A DNA stretch of 43,263 nucleotides from Candidatus Zixiibacteriota bacterium (GCA_022571845.1 JACZXB010000013.1:12501-55763), one strand, 5' to 3'; positions 7,901 to 17,395 are shown, counted from the stretch's first letter. Program-made: numbers and translations. The notes: a model not told the origin generated them from the sequence alone.

Positions 7901-9763
7901 ATGCAGACTTCAGGAGTATTTGAGAAACTTTCCAGACATTCGCGATGGCTGACGCCACTGCTGATATTCCTGGCTGCATTTTGCATTCGCGTTGTCTATT
8001 TAAACCAGATTTCAACAATCCCTACTTTTGATAAACCTATAATGGACGAGCAGTATCATCTGGCGCTGGCTGAGCGGATAAACTCTGAAGAAGGCCTGCC
8101 GGATGAACCATATTACCGCGCTCCACTATATCCCTACTTTCTGGCTGCCGTATTTAATCTGACAGCTGAATCAGTTTATTGGACGAGAATCATACAAATT
8201 CTGCTGGGGGCGCTGCTGCCGCTGCTGCTTTATTTTCTGGGGCTGATGCTTTTTAACAGGTCGGTCGCTTTCTGGTCGGCCGCCATTGCTGCTTTTTATC
8301 CAACGTTCTTATATTACGACGCTGCCCTGCTAATTACTTCATTGATGGTTTTACTGACTACTTTATTAATTTTGCAATTATACCGATGTGAAAAGAACCC
8401 GGTGCCACTGCAATTTATACTGGCAGGACTGCTGCTTGGACTGGCGGGACTTGCCCGTCCGAATATCCTGCTGCTCGGTCCCTTTCTCATTATATGGATT
8501 CTGCTTGTAATCAAACCGCAGCTTGGCTGGAAAAAAGCTCTTTTTAGCTACGGTCTGATTGCACTGGCATCGTTTGCTGTCGTCTTGCCCGTTACGATTC
8601 GCAATTACACCGTTGGCAATGACACCGTCTTTATTTCCTGGCAAGGCGGTTACAATTTCTACATTGGAAATAACCGACAGGCCTCGGGCTGGTCTGCAAC
8701 TGTACCCGGCATTGATGCTACCTGGGGCGGCGGTTTCAAACAATCGATAGCAATTTCGGAAAGGAGCAGAGGGAAACAGCTGAAGCGCTCCGAAGTTTCT
8801 GACTTCTGGTTCGAACTGGCCTTTGAAGAAATCAAACTCGACCCGGGCAATTTCTTCTCACTGCAGTTAAAAAAGCTGCGACTTTTCGCCAACGGTTTTG
8901 AAATTCCCAATAATCAAAATATATATCTGGCGCGTGAGTTTTCGCCGCTAATATCCCTGCTGATGTTTGACAGCGTTTTGTTCTTCCCTTATGGACTGCT
9001 GCTGCCACTGGCGCTTTTGGGGTTGGCCTTCTCTGTTAGATATTGGCGCAAATATCTGCTTGTTTACCTGCTGCTTTCATCGTATCTGATCACGCTCATG
9101 CTGTTTTTTGTCTGCGCCCGATTCCGACAGCCGCTGATTCCTATGCTTATAATGCTGGCAGTTTTTGGAGTTGTGCAGCTCATAAAGTTTTTCAAAAAAC
9201 GAGATGTCAAAAATCTGTCTTTGACTCTTCTGGTTTTCGTTCTGCTGCTGATAGAAAGCAACCATGACATAGCCGGAATTGACAGGAATCATCTAAAAGC
9301 TGAAGATCATATGCTGCTTGGAACTGCTTATCTTGACCAGGGACGGTTAGAATCTGCCAAGAGAGAGTTCTCCAAATCAATCAAGTTTGATCCTGCCTTT
9401 GCTCTGCCATACAACAATCTTGGGTTGATTTCTCTTCGCCGCGGGGATGCCAACGCTGCCTCTCAATATTTTCTAAAAGCCATTCAATCTGATCCGCAGA
9501 CGCTGGAGCCTTATTTCAATCTGGCAACACAGCTTATAGAAAAACAGCAGTTCCAGCAGGCTCTGGAAATATTATATCAGGCACGTCAGAACCAGCCACT
9601 AAATGATTTTGTGCATTTGAAAATTGGTTCAACATTGTATCAGCTGGGACGGATAGATGAAGCAAAACTGGCTATCGAAGAAAGCTTGAGATTAAATCCT
9701 GATAGTGAATTTGCCCGGCTGTCCTATCAGCAAATCATTGATGAGCTAAACTCTGCTGAATGA
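7901..9763 (+). CDS. GT39/PMT_2-like membrane glycosyltransferase with C-terminal TPR domain
   Basis: A 620-residue protein. After TM helix 1 (residues 17-35) comes a loop with MDEQYHL and EPYYRAPLYPYF, the acidic and Arg/Tyr motifs of dolichyl-phosphate-mannose-type GT-C enzymes (PMT_2/GT39). About ten TM helices follow to near residue 450. The last 155 residues hold four TPR-like units (LGTAYLDQGRLESAKREF; NNLGLISLRRGDANAA and so on). Such enzymes move sugars from polyprenyl phosphate to proteins or lipids outside the cytoplasmic membrane; the acceptor is unknown. The TPR part may dock a partner. Its 3' end overlaps the convergent DUF3592 gene by 29 bases. Confidence 0.85.
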   Translation: MQTSGVFEKLSRHSRWLTPLLIFLAAFCIRVVYLNQISTIPTFDKPIMDEQYHLALAERINSEEGLPDEPYYRAPLYPYFLAAVFNLTAESVYWTRIIQILLGALLPLLLYFLGLMLFNRSVAFWSAAIAAFYPTFLYYDAALLITSLMVLLTTLLILQLYRCEKNPVPLQFILAGLLLGLAGLARPNILLLGPFLIIWILLVIKPQLGWKKALFSYGLIALASFAVVLPVTIRNYTVGNDTVFISWQGGYNFYIGNNRQASGWSATVPGIDATWGGGFKQSIAISERSRGKQLKRSEVSDFWFELAFEEIKLDPGNFFSLQLKKLRLFANGFEIPNNQNIYLAREFSPLISLLMFDSVLFFPYGLLLPLALLGLAFSVRYWRKYLLVYLLLSSYLITLMLFFVCARFRQPLIPMLIMLAVFGVVQLIKFFKKRDVKNLSLTLLVFVLLLIESNHDIAGIDRNHLKAEDHMLLGTAYLDQGRLESAKREFSKSIKFDPAFALPYNNLGLISLRRGDANAASQYFLKAIQSDPQTLEPYFNLATQLIEKQQFQQALEILYQARQNQPLNDFVHLKIGSTLYQLGRIDEAKLAIEESLRLNPDSEFARLSYQQIIDELNSAE

Positions 9764-10265
9764 TATTCTTTCTTCTTCGACGAACAGAGTAGAACAAGTA
9801 AAACAAAGAGATAATCAATAGTACAACGCCGGCAGCTATTCTGGTGTAAGTATCCCAATGAGGAGTTATGATTATAACCGACTCTGAGTTATTCAGAGGG
9901 TTGTAATGTATCGAAATAATTTTGCCCTTTGGATATTTCCTGGACAGTTTCATGGCAACGTCGTACTGTCTGGCTTTGTTGCCAAATCCGGGTGCCTGCA
10001 AGTTTGAGCTGCCTGTATAAGTCTTATTGTCGACATCATAGCTGTATTTTACCATCGGCCTCATGCTGCCAGTTTCGACCACGCTTGATTCCAATACGGT
10101 GGCAACAGCTATATCCCACGTCTTCCGTTTATTTGCTTCAATCAGCTGGTTGCTGGAATAAACTATTATGAAACTTCCCGACAAAAACAAAATCAAAAAT
10201 ATCAAAATTGACTTGGCAGTAAATTTTTGTTTCGGAATACTTTCATCTCTTAAATCAATTGACAC
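9735..10265 (-). CDS. DUF3592 membrane protein
   Basis: A 176-residue protein with two TM helices (about residues 18-38 and 142-162) flanking a soluble beta-rich region. The region includes the DUF3592 features ATVLESSVVE, VKYSYDVDNKTYTG, and YPKGKIISIHYNPLNNSES. The family has no known function. The start is GTG with no ribosome binding site. A weak promoter (TTGTCT, 17 bases, TAGTAT) ends five bases upstream, so it may also be leaderless. Its end overlaps the convergent glycosyltransferase gene. Confidence 0.75.
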   Translation of the reverse strand: MSIDLRDESIPKQKFTAKSILIFLILFLSGSFIIVYSSNQLIEANKRKTWDIAVATVLESSVVETGSMRPMVKYSYDVDNKTYTGSSNLQAPGFGNKARQYDVAMKLSRKYPKGKIISIHYNPLNNSESVIIITPHWDTYTRIAAGVVLLIISLFYLFYSVRRRRKNIIQQSLAHQ

Positions 10266-10314
10266 ACTCTATACTAATTGATAAAGCCGCAATAGACAAG
10301 ATTTCTAGCTGGTT

Positions 10315-10962
10315 TTAATTCGAATTGGCAGCTTTAGAGCCGGACTTTGAAATAATTTTGATATTCTGAATATCGTTTAATGAAACTTTGACCTGACCCG
10401 AATGAATATCATCCCTGACCAGCAATTGTATGCCGGTCAATCCAAAAATAATCCCTGCCGGCCTGTACTTTCTATCATGTTGTCCAGACTTAGTCCTGAC
10501 AATAACACTTTTTTTTTGTTCGGCAGCATTTATGAAACTGGTAAGCTTTGCTTCGTCTTTATTTGGCTTTGAAGAGAAACTCTGCTTGAGATTGAAACTT
10601 TTTTGATGCGGCGCTTTGAAAAAGCCTTTTTTGCTGCCATCGCTAATACTGTCATTAATATTATCAGATAATTCGTTTAAGGGAAGAATATTTCTTAGAG
10701 GATGCGTCTTAAGAACAAAGCTTATTAGCTCCAGCTGTAAGTCACTGAGTTTTTTGAAAACGTATCTTTGAGTCCAATCTACCAGTTTATAGCCATTATT
10801 AGAATCAAAGTCAACTTTATAGCCGAGCTTCTTCAGGGTCTTTATATCACGGAATACTGTTCTACCCGAGACGCCATACTTTTTCGCTATTCCATCTATA
10901 GAAAAAGACATGCCTCTTTTTAAGAATTCAAGAATATGAGTCAAACGTTCTGACCTGTTCAC
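10315..10962 (-). CDS. Short HTH/WYL-like transcriptional regulator
   Basis: A 215-residue protein with an N-terminal winged HTH of the HTH_11/DeoR type (FSIDGIAKKYGVSGRTVFRDIKTLKKLGY, residues about 20-48). A short C-terminal half (KKSVIVRTKSG ... IIFGLTGIQLLVRDD ... VSLNDIQNIKI) looks like a degenerate WYL domain. WYL domains sense ligands, often nucleic acids or nucleotides. It begins at GTG with AGGG seven bases upstream. It is shorter than the usual 300-330 residues of WYL regulators. It lies 116 bases downstream of, and parallel to, another WYL regulator. Confidence 0.75.
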   Translation of the reverse strand: MNRSERLTHILEFLKRGMSFSIDGIAKKYGVSGRTVFRDIKTLKKLGYKVDFDSNNGYKLVDWTQRYVFKKLSDLQLELISFVLKTHPLRNILPLNELSDNINDSISDGSKKGFFKAPHQKSFNLKQSFSSKPNKDEAKLTSFINAAEQKKSVIVRTKSGQHDRKYRPAGIIFGLTGIQLLVRDDIHSGQVKVSLNDIQNIKIISKSGSKAANSN

Positions 10963-11078
10963 ATTATAACCCTTTCGTATAAGCCACCAGGTTATAGAAT
11001 AATGATACTGCTCCTCTTAGCTTACTTGTGGGTGCTGACAAAGACTGTCACTAAGAATTATTTTTGTTGGGGGAGAAA

Positions 11079-12032
11079 TCAGTTCTTGTACTTGGCCGAG
11101 AGTTGTTTGCCTAACTTGCAGAGCTCGTTTCGGAGACTAAGCGGCTTAATTACCTCTGCTTCATTGCCATAGCTGAGAATCCAGCGTCTTATTTCTTCAA
11201 TTCCTCTGGTGGTGACACTGTATTTAAGCCGTCCGTCTCTATAGCGTTTTTTGGTCTCATGGGGATGGTGTCTGGATGAAGCAATCAATTTAGCAGCTGT
11301 TCCCGTAAACATAATAGTAACCGCGACCTTTTCTCCCAGAAAAACCGACCAGCTGCCGTCGAAATAGGTTTTGGCATCGACACCCTGGCGGCGCTTGAAT
11401 CTGGAGTCAGTGACCTTAACAGATTTGGTACGGTCGATGCGGAATGTCCGCAACTCTTTAGACTTATTGCAATATGCCACATAATAAAAAGCTCTGCCTC
11501 TGAACATAATGAAATAAGGGTCTGCAATTCTGGAACTCAGTCCCGATTGAATCGAATCGTATTCAATTTCGATTTTTAAATCGTTGGTAATGGCGTTTTC
11601 TATCTTGCTGAATATTTCCGGCTGATTCTCTGCTGCCTCGGTTAGCGGTATCTCAATATGAGTTGTCTGCGGAGTGAATTTATGCTTCTTTTTTACAATA
11701 TCTGACAGTCCTGCATCTACTTTGGCGCGAATCTTTCTTATTACCGGCTGATATTTTTCAGTATTTCCCAGAGGTGTTGAGTCCAGTGCCAGCTTGAGAC
11801 AGTTGTATTCATCGTAACTAAAGTTTAATGGCGGCAGGAAATTGTTCGAGGCCAGCTTGTAACCGTGGTCAAAGTAGATCGGTATGTTTGCTTCGGAGAG
11901 TGAAATAATATCCCGATATATTGATCTTTCTGTGACGCCGCACTCGTTGGCCAGATTTCCGGCGGTTAAATTACGTCTGCTGCGCAGAATATTGAGAATA
12001 AAGAGCATTCTGTCATATTTAGACATGCCCAT
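11079..12032 (-). CDS. WYL-domain HTH transcriptional regulator (YafY-like)
   Basis: A 317-residue regulator of the YafY/PafBC layout: HTH_11 at residues about 5-55 (LTAGNLANECGVTERSIYRDI), then a WYL domain around residues 145-225 (LKIEIEYDS ... GRAFYYVAYC ... ELRTFRIDRTKSVKV) and a C-terminal WCX-like domain. The WYL signature is AFYYVA here. The start was chosen at 12032 because AAGGAG lies seven bases upstream; a more upstream in-frame start at 12077 lacks a ribosome binding site. Its targets are unknown. It precedes a second, shorter HTH/WYL regulator on the same strand. Confidence 0.88.
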   Translation of the reverse strand: MGMSKYDRMLFILNILRSRRNLTAGNLANECGVTERSIYRDIISLSEANIPIYFDHGYKLASNNFLPPLNFSYDEYNCLKLALDSTPLGNTEKYQPVIRKIRAKVDAGLSDIVKKKHKFTPQTTHIEIPLTEAAENQPEIFSKIENAITNDLKIEIEYDSIQSGLSSRIADPYFIMFRGRAFYYVAYCNKSKELRTFRIDRTKSVKVTDSRFKRRQGVDAKTYFDGSWSVFLGEKVAVTIMFTGTAAKLIASSRHHPHETKKRYRDGRLKYSVTTRGIEEIRRWILSYGNEAEVIKPLSLRNELCKLGKQLSAKYKN

Positions 12033-12273
12033 GAATCGACTCCTTGGTTGATGATAAACAAATATACTGTCTGTCATAGGTAATGTCTACTATTGGAATC
12101 TGCCCATACATAGGGGTGAATCTCTACCCTGCTTTTCAAGGCTTCTAAGACCTCAAAAGTATCACTTATTCTGTTGTCATACAACACCTTACGCCTCATT
12201 CGCCGGACTGGCACCGGCTTTGCATTTCAGAGCTCGAGACAAAAGATGAAATACCACAATTGGGGAACAGAGT

Positions 12274-14334
12274 ATGTCTGAAATAAGGCGGCGACAGCAG
12301 GATGATGAAGATAGAAGAGCGACAGACTCTTTTCTGTTTAAGGCGGGTTCAAAGTTCTTCTTAAGTACATTCGTCATAATCATATTTTTGACTTTAGTTC
12401 AGTGTTCGATAAAAAAGCCGGAAGCTCCTACCTGGGATACCAGTCTGGTGATACCGGTTATCAACAGAACATATGACATGGCTGAACTGATTCGGAAACT
12501 GAATCAGGACGGCATAGAGATGGACTCCTCGGGTAACATCTTTTTTACAATAACTCAGGAGCTTGATACAGTAACGATCAGCGCTGACTATCTAAATACA
12601 CCTACGATATCATATTCAATTAGTAAGACACTGGATACGTTTAGTATAGTTACGCCGGATTTGGCTCCTGTCTATACCACCCTGGCTACGATTACCGGCA
12701 TATCTGCAGTTACTGTCGAAGATACATTTACGATAGGCGCCCAAAGTTTCAATGTATTAGATAATCTTCCGCTAATAACCAGTTACAGCTCAGCTACAAT
12801 TGCTTCCGGATTGATTAATATATACGTCCACAACAACTTGGGCGCTGACCTTGACACAGTGATTTTTGAATTTTGGGACGTTGGCAGCAATTCTCTGTTG
12901 GGCATCGATTCCGTCTTTAGCGGCATTCCGACCGGAAGTGCTGCAATAATTCCGATTGACTTAGCGGGGAAAACAATTACTAACCGCTTTAGAATTAAGG
13001 CTCAGTGCCATACGGTCGGCGGCTTTGTCGATTCAGCCTCTACCAGAGGGATCTCCACAGAGCTCGACTTTGTGGGGGCGTTAGTAGTCTCAGGTGCAAC
13101 TGCAGAAATTCCGTCATTTTCCAGAAGTATTTCCAGTCAGGTAGATCTGCTGGAATCAGATAGAATAGACACTGCCAATATAGCGGGCGGCACACTTTCT
13201 TTAACAATCACCAACTCTACCCCGCTTGACATAACCATCGACATTGCTTTTCCGGACATTCTTTCTGGGAGCAGTCCTCTTACGATTTCGCCTGCGATAC
13301 TTCCGCTTTCGACAAGTAACATTAACATAGATTTATCAGGTTATAATATTGCTCCGACAGACAATACTGTTCCGCAATCATTAAATGTAGATGCTACAGC
13401 CACAATACAGTCTACGGCTCCGACAAAAGTTACCGTTAATCAAAACGACAGCTTTGCTATTTCTGTTGATATTTCCGGTCTGTCATTTAATTACGTCGTC
13501 GGATTTTTCGACAGTGTCGAAGTGTCATTTGCAGGACTTACCTCGCAAATAAACGTACCCACCGGGTTTGATTCGATTCAGTTCTCTGCGGCTGTATTGA
13601 CTCTGGAAATTGAAAACGGGATTGACCTGCCGGGCTATTTAAATATTCAGATTGATGGTGATAATGGTAATAGTCTGAACCTGACCGGTTCAATCTCAGC
13701 CAGCGGCGGCCTGTCTTCGGCCATCAGCACGATAATTGAGCCTTCGGCCGGAAGCTTCCTTTCCCCTACTCCTTCACAAATCGACGTAAGCGGCTCGATT
13801 GTCTTTGCCCAGGGAGGCTATCAGGGTCGCATTGAAGCTAATGATTTTATAACTGCCACTGTCACTTTTGTGGCGCCTCTTGAAATTGTCATACAACCAT
13901 CGACTATTGAAACAGACATTGAGCGGACAGAAATAGATACATCAAGTATTGACGTTATTACCGAGCATGTTCGGGAAGCACGCTTCATCTATAATATCAT
14001 AAGTCATCTGCCATTGGGAGCACAGATAGATTTATATTTTGGTCCGGATTCTTCCACTCTATTTGCCAATCCGCAGCTTTTGATAAATGCCATCAATCTG
14101 CCAGCTGCTCCGGTTGATATTTCAGGAATAGTAACAGATACGATTTCAACTGACTATCAGCAGATTTATCTGGATTCGACTGATTTCAAAATCCTTGAAA
14201 ACGATACACTCTTCATTGGTTCACAGATTAACCTGAGCGGTACCGGCGGTCAGACGGTCAAAATCACTGCCAATGATTATCTCTCAATCACAGGAAGAAT
14301 AGAAGTTATCTACAAATTCAACGGTGATTTTTAA
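12274..14334 (+). CDS. Beta-rich surface lipoprotein, first gene of a surface operon
   Basis: A 686-residue protein of unknown function. Residues 28-44 form a hydrophobic export signal ending LVQC, so C44 is a plausible lipidation site. The mature start CSIKKPEAPTWDT matches a motif I associate with outer-membrane lipoproteins of FCB bacteria. The rest is Thr/Ser/Asp-rich with repeated beta-sandwich-like units (for example ITNSTPLDITIDIAFPDIL and INVPTGFDSIQFSAAVLTLEI). The charged 27-residue stretch before the signal is unusually long, and GGGGA is only a weak ribosome binding site. The gene is 11 bases upstream of an outer-membrane barrel gene, so the two probably act together. Confidence 0.7.
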   Translation: MSEIRRRQQDDEDRRATDSFLFKAGSKFFLSTFVIIIFLTLVQCSIKKPEAPTWDTSLVIPVINRTYDMAELIRKLNQDGIEMDSSGNIFFTITQELDTVTISADYLNTPTISYSISKTLDTFSIVTPDLAPVYTTLATITGISAVTVEDTFTIGAQSFNVLDNLPLITSYSSATIASGLINIYVHNNLGADLDTVIFEFWDVGSNSLLGIDSVFSGIPTGSAAIIPIDLAGKTITNRFRIKAQCHTVGGFVDSASTRGISTELDFVGALVVSGATAEIPSFSRSISSQVDLLESDRIDTANIAGGTLSLTITNSTPLDITIDIAFPDILSGSSPLTISPAILPLSTSNINIDLSGYNIAPTDNTVPQSLNVDATATIQSTAPTKVTVNQNDSFAISVDISGLSFNYVVGFFDSVEVSFAGLTSQINVPTGFDSIQFSAAVLTLEIENGIDLPGYLNIQIDGDNGNSLNLTGSISASGGLSSAISTIIEPSAGSFLSPTPSQIDVSGSIVFAQGGYQGRIEANDFITATVTFVAPLEIVIQPSTIETDIERTEIDTSSIDVITEHVREARFIYNIISHLPLGAQIDLYFGPDSSTLFANPQLLINAINLPAAPVDISGIVTDTISTDYQQIYLDSTDFKILENDTLFIGSQINLSGTGGQTVKITANDYLSITGRIEVIYKFNGDF

Positions 14335-14345
14335 GGCGGGGCATA

Positions 14346-15602
14346 ATGAAAACATATCTAAGAAATTACGCAGCAATAGCTCTGACAGCTTTCTTTGGAC
14401 TGACCGCAAACCCCCTGCTTAATGCCGGTGAATTGACCTCGGCGCGGTCTGTGGCTATGGGCGGAGCTTTGACAGCTTTAGCTGACGGCGTCGACGCCGC
14501 CAAATTCAATCCGGCCAACCTCGGCCTCAGCGGCTACCAGATTACCAGCCTGGAGTTGATTTCTGCCGGTATTAACATCTCCAATAATTCTTTCACGCTT
14601 GGTGATTACAACAACTACACCGGTGCGACACTGAGCACTGCTGACAAAAACGACATCATGAATAAGATTCCCAAAGAAGGCCTGAATTTGAGAGCCGCTT
14701 CCGAAGTTTCAGCGATGTCGCTGTCTCTTGGCAAGTTTGTGTTCAGTACGTCTGCCGTTGCTGCCGCCGACATAAATCTTAACAGAGATATTCTGGAACT
14801 TGTATTCTACGGCGCTACCTTTTCTGATTCCATATCTGTTGACGGCTCTTACTCCGACGGCCTGGCCTACGTTCAGGCTGGATTGTCGTATGGTCATCGA
14901 ATCTATCAGGCAGGTCAACGCGAGTTTTCAATAGGTACCACAATAAAATATATACGCGGTTTGGTTGTCGAAGAGATGGTCGAACTTAGCGGTACTGCTG
15001 TAATTCTTATAACCGGTCTTGAGGGTCAGGGGCGAATGGTCGCTCGTACCGCTTCGGGAGGCAAGGGCTACGGTATTGATATTGGCGCTGCTCTCAAATT
15101 AAATCAGCACTATACGATTGGTCTGCGCATTGAAAATGCTCTGAGCAATATTTCCTGGAACAAGAACGCTGAAGAGCATATCCATGACTTTGATCTTGAT
15201 ACTCTGACTCTTAGTAATTCAGGCAACCAAGTCTATTCGACAGATACTACCATATCTCTTGCTTCATTTAGTACCAGACTGCCGGCAGTAATGAACGTAG
15301 GCATTGCCAATACTTCGGGGAAATTACGCTGGGCGATTGACTGGCAGCAGGGCTTCAATAGCGCTCCCGGATCTTCCACCAAACCACGCCTCTCATTGGG
15401 AATTGAGTGGCTCAAGCTGGGCATGATGCCTCTTCGATTTGGTATGTCTTCAGGCGGCGATAAAGGCAGCACTTTCTCATTCGGTTCAGGGATTGATCTG
15501 TCACCGGTCTATCTCGATTTCGCTGCTATAACAGGCACCGGTTTTTCGATGTACTCCGCTAAAGGACTAAAACTGGCACTTTCAACAGGGATCAGATTCT
15601 GA
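14346..15602 (+). CDS. Outer-membrane beta-barrel protein (DUF5723/PorV-like)
   Basis: A 418-residue exported protein. A signal peptide (ending about LLNAGEL) is followed by SARSVAMGGALTALADG and AAKFNPANLGL, the conserved N-terminal pattern of PorV/OmpP1-related and DUF5723 barrels. Alternating aromatic/hydrophobic strands continue to a C-terminal strand ending in TGIRF, with the terminal Phe typical of barrel substrates of BamA. A purine-rich GGGG tract lies shortly upstream of the ATG. It sits between the lipoprotein gene (11-base gap) and the M6 protease gene (13-base gap), so the three form an operon. Confidence 0.75.
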   Translation: MKTYLRNYAAIALTAFFGLTANPLLNAGELTSARSVAMGGALTALADGVDAAKFNPANLGLSGYQITSLELISAGINISNNSFTLGDYNNYTGATLSTADKNDIMNKIPKEGLNLRAASEVSAMSLSLGKFVFSTSAVAAADINLNRDILELVFYGATFSDSISVDGSYSDGLAYVQAGLSYGHRIYQAGQREFSIGTTIKYIRGLVVEEMVELSGTAVILITGLEGQGRMVARTASGGKGYGIDIGAALKLNQHYTIGLRIENALSNISWNKNAEEHIHDFDLDTLTLSNSGNQVYSTDTTISLASFSTRLPAVMNVGIANTSGKLRWAIDWQQGFNSAPGSSTKPRLSLGIEWLKLGMMPLRFGMSSGGDKGSTFSFGSGIDLSPVYLDFAAITGTGFSMYSAKGLKLALSTGIRF

Positions 15603-15615
15603 AAGAGGTGTAAAA

Positions 15616-17337
15616 ATGATTTTCTTTAATAAATTAACAAGTCTCTTAGTTTTACTTGTATTCACCTTTGGTGTCTATGCCTTATCAGCGAATGCGGTAC
15701 CTCCTCATCCGCGGCTGTTGGAAAACGGAGCAGCGGCCAAGTCTGTTCAGACTTACTACATGCAGAATATTGATGAACTACATGCCAAAGGAATCTGTAC
15801 GGCAGATGAATTCTTAAGCAAAAAAGACTTTATAAGTGCTTCAAAACTTTCTTCCGGAGCAATTACAACGTTCAAAGTATTAGCGATACTTGTTAAATTT
15901 TCAGATAACGACAGCTCGGTGTCTGCCACATTTTTTGATTCGCTGGTTTTCAGCAGTACAGGGAGCACAGTAAGAGATTATTACGATGAAATCTCTTACA
16001 GTCAATTTGACCTGGTAACAGTTAATATGCCTTCGTCAATAGGCTGGCAGACTGCACCTCAGACATACGCCTATTATGTAAACGGACAAAACGGAACCGG
16101 CGCTTATCCTAACAATTCGCAGAAGCTTTTAGAAGACCTGGTTGATGCTGTTGACCCCCTTGTTGATTTCTCTCTATATGATAATGACTTAGACGGCTAC
16201 GTTGACGTAGTGCTGGTTATTCACAGCGGAACTGGCGCCGAGTTTACCGGCAGTAATGACGACATCTGGTCGCATAAGTGGAGCATAACTCCTCGGGCCA
16301 AAGATGGTGTCTGGATTTCAAGTTATACGATCCAGCCTGAATACTGGATTTCTCCCGGGGATATGACCATTGGTGTTTATGCCCACGAATTGTCACATGT
16401 ACTTGGCTTACCTGACCTATACGATACTGACTACAGTTCTAACGGAATTGGCAATTGGGCCCTAATGTCATTAGGCAGCTGGAACGGTCCTTCTCCCGGT
16501 GGCAGCTCACCGGCTCATCCCTGTGCCTGGTCAAGAATCCAGCTGGGCTTTGCAACAGCAACCAATGTAACATCTAATACAAACGGCGTGGCTATTAGCA
16601 ATGTCAATGAAAACGGAACTATTTACAGACTCTGGACTTCGGGAAATATCGGTAATGAATATTTTCTGGTGGAAAACAGACAAAAAATTGGCTATGACTC
16701 ATACCTTCCGCAGTCGGGACTAATGATCTGGCATATTGATGACAGCAAATCGGGTAATTCGCAGGAATGGTATCCGGGTCAGCCCGATGCAAATCATTTC
16801 AAAGTTGCGCTTGAACAGGCTGACGGACTGTTCGATATTGACAATAATATCAACTCCGGAGATGGCTCGGATGTTTTCCCCGGAACTGGCAACGTAACAT
16901 CCTTTAACGCAGTATCATCCCCAAATTCTGACTCTTATACTGACGGCACTTCGTTTATAGCGCTTGAGAACATTAATGCGGTTGGAAATGTTATCAACGC
17001 GGATTTGATAGTCGGCTTTGCAGCTGGTATAGATGACGACCAGAACGGTAACCTGCCAAGCTCAATAGCGCTTGAGCAAAACTACCCCAATCCCTTTAAT
17101 CCGAGCACAACTATCGACTTTTCGCTCTCATATAGCTCTGATGTAACACTTGAAGTTTACAATGTCCTGGGTGAACTCACCGGTACTTTGATAAACCGAC
17201 CACTCAGTGCCGGCAACTATTCAGTAGAATGGAACGGCACAGATAACAGCGGAAACAATGTTGCCAGTGGAATTTACTTCTATCGCTTGAAATCAAACGG
17301 TGAAGCCAAATCAATGAAAATGTTATTACTCAAATAG
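15616..17337 (+). CDS. Secreted M6-family metalloprotease with C-terminal sorting domain
   Basis: A 573-residue zinc protease. A signal peptide covers residues 1-27. The catalytic site is HELSHVLGLPD (H257, E258, H261, then G264 and D267), the HExxHxxGxxD motif of M6 immune-inhibitor-A-like enzymes. Residues 482-573 form a FlgD-Ig-like/T9SS type A sorting domain beginning LEQNYPNPFNPST and ending SMKMLLLK. Between them is an Asp/Asn-rich beta region that may bind calcium. GAGGT precedes the ATG. It is the third gene of the operon with the lipoprotein and barrel. The sorting domain implies delivery to the cell surface; type IX export genes are not in the window. Confidence 0.92.
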   Translation: MIFFNKLTSLLVLLVFTFGVYALSANAVPPHPRLLENGAAAKSVQTYYMQNIDELHAKGICTADEFLSKKDFISASKLSSGAITTFKVLAILVKFSDNDSSVSATFFDSLVFSSTGSTVRDYYDEISYSQFDLVTVNMPSSIGWQTAPQTYAYYVNGQNGTGAYPNNSQKLLEDLVDAVDPLVDFSLYDNDLDGYVDVVLVIHSGTGAEFTGSNDDIWSHKWSITPRAKDGVWISSYTIQPEYWISPGDMTIGVYAHELSHVLGLPDLYDTDYSSNGIGNWALMSLGSWNGPSPGGSSPAHPCAWSRIQLGFATATNVTSNTNGVAISNVNENGTIYRLWTSGNIGNEYFLVENRQKIGYDSYLPQSGLMIWHIDDSKSGNSQEWYPGQPDANHFKVALEQADGLFDIDNNINSGDGSDVFPGTGNVTSFNAVSSPNSDSYTDGTSFIALENINAVGNVINADLIVGFAAGIDDDQNGNLPSSIALEQNYPNPFNPSTTIDFSLSYSSDVTLEVYNVLGELTGTLINRPLSAGNYSVEWNGTDNSGNNVASGIYFYRLKSNGEAKSMKMLLLK

Positions 17338-17395
17338 CAGCAATATCAATTACGATTAAAATCGAAACGATAAGATTTTTACTGCAGCTCCAAAG

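Noticed and set aside
9735-9763. Sequencing error as the cause of the 29-base convergent overlap
   Set aside because: Both reading frames continue in normal family-like sequence to their stops, so a genuine overlap is more likely.
10963-11078. TGACA-5-TGTCA inverted repeat near 11036 as a WYL operator
   Set aside because: The arms are only five bases and the spacing from a promoter is unclear, so chance is as likely.
12033-12077. Longer start for the WYL regulator
   Set aside because: AAGGAG stands seven bases before the ATG at 12032, and the extra 15 residues are unlike the family N-terminus.
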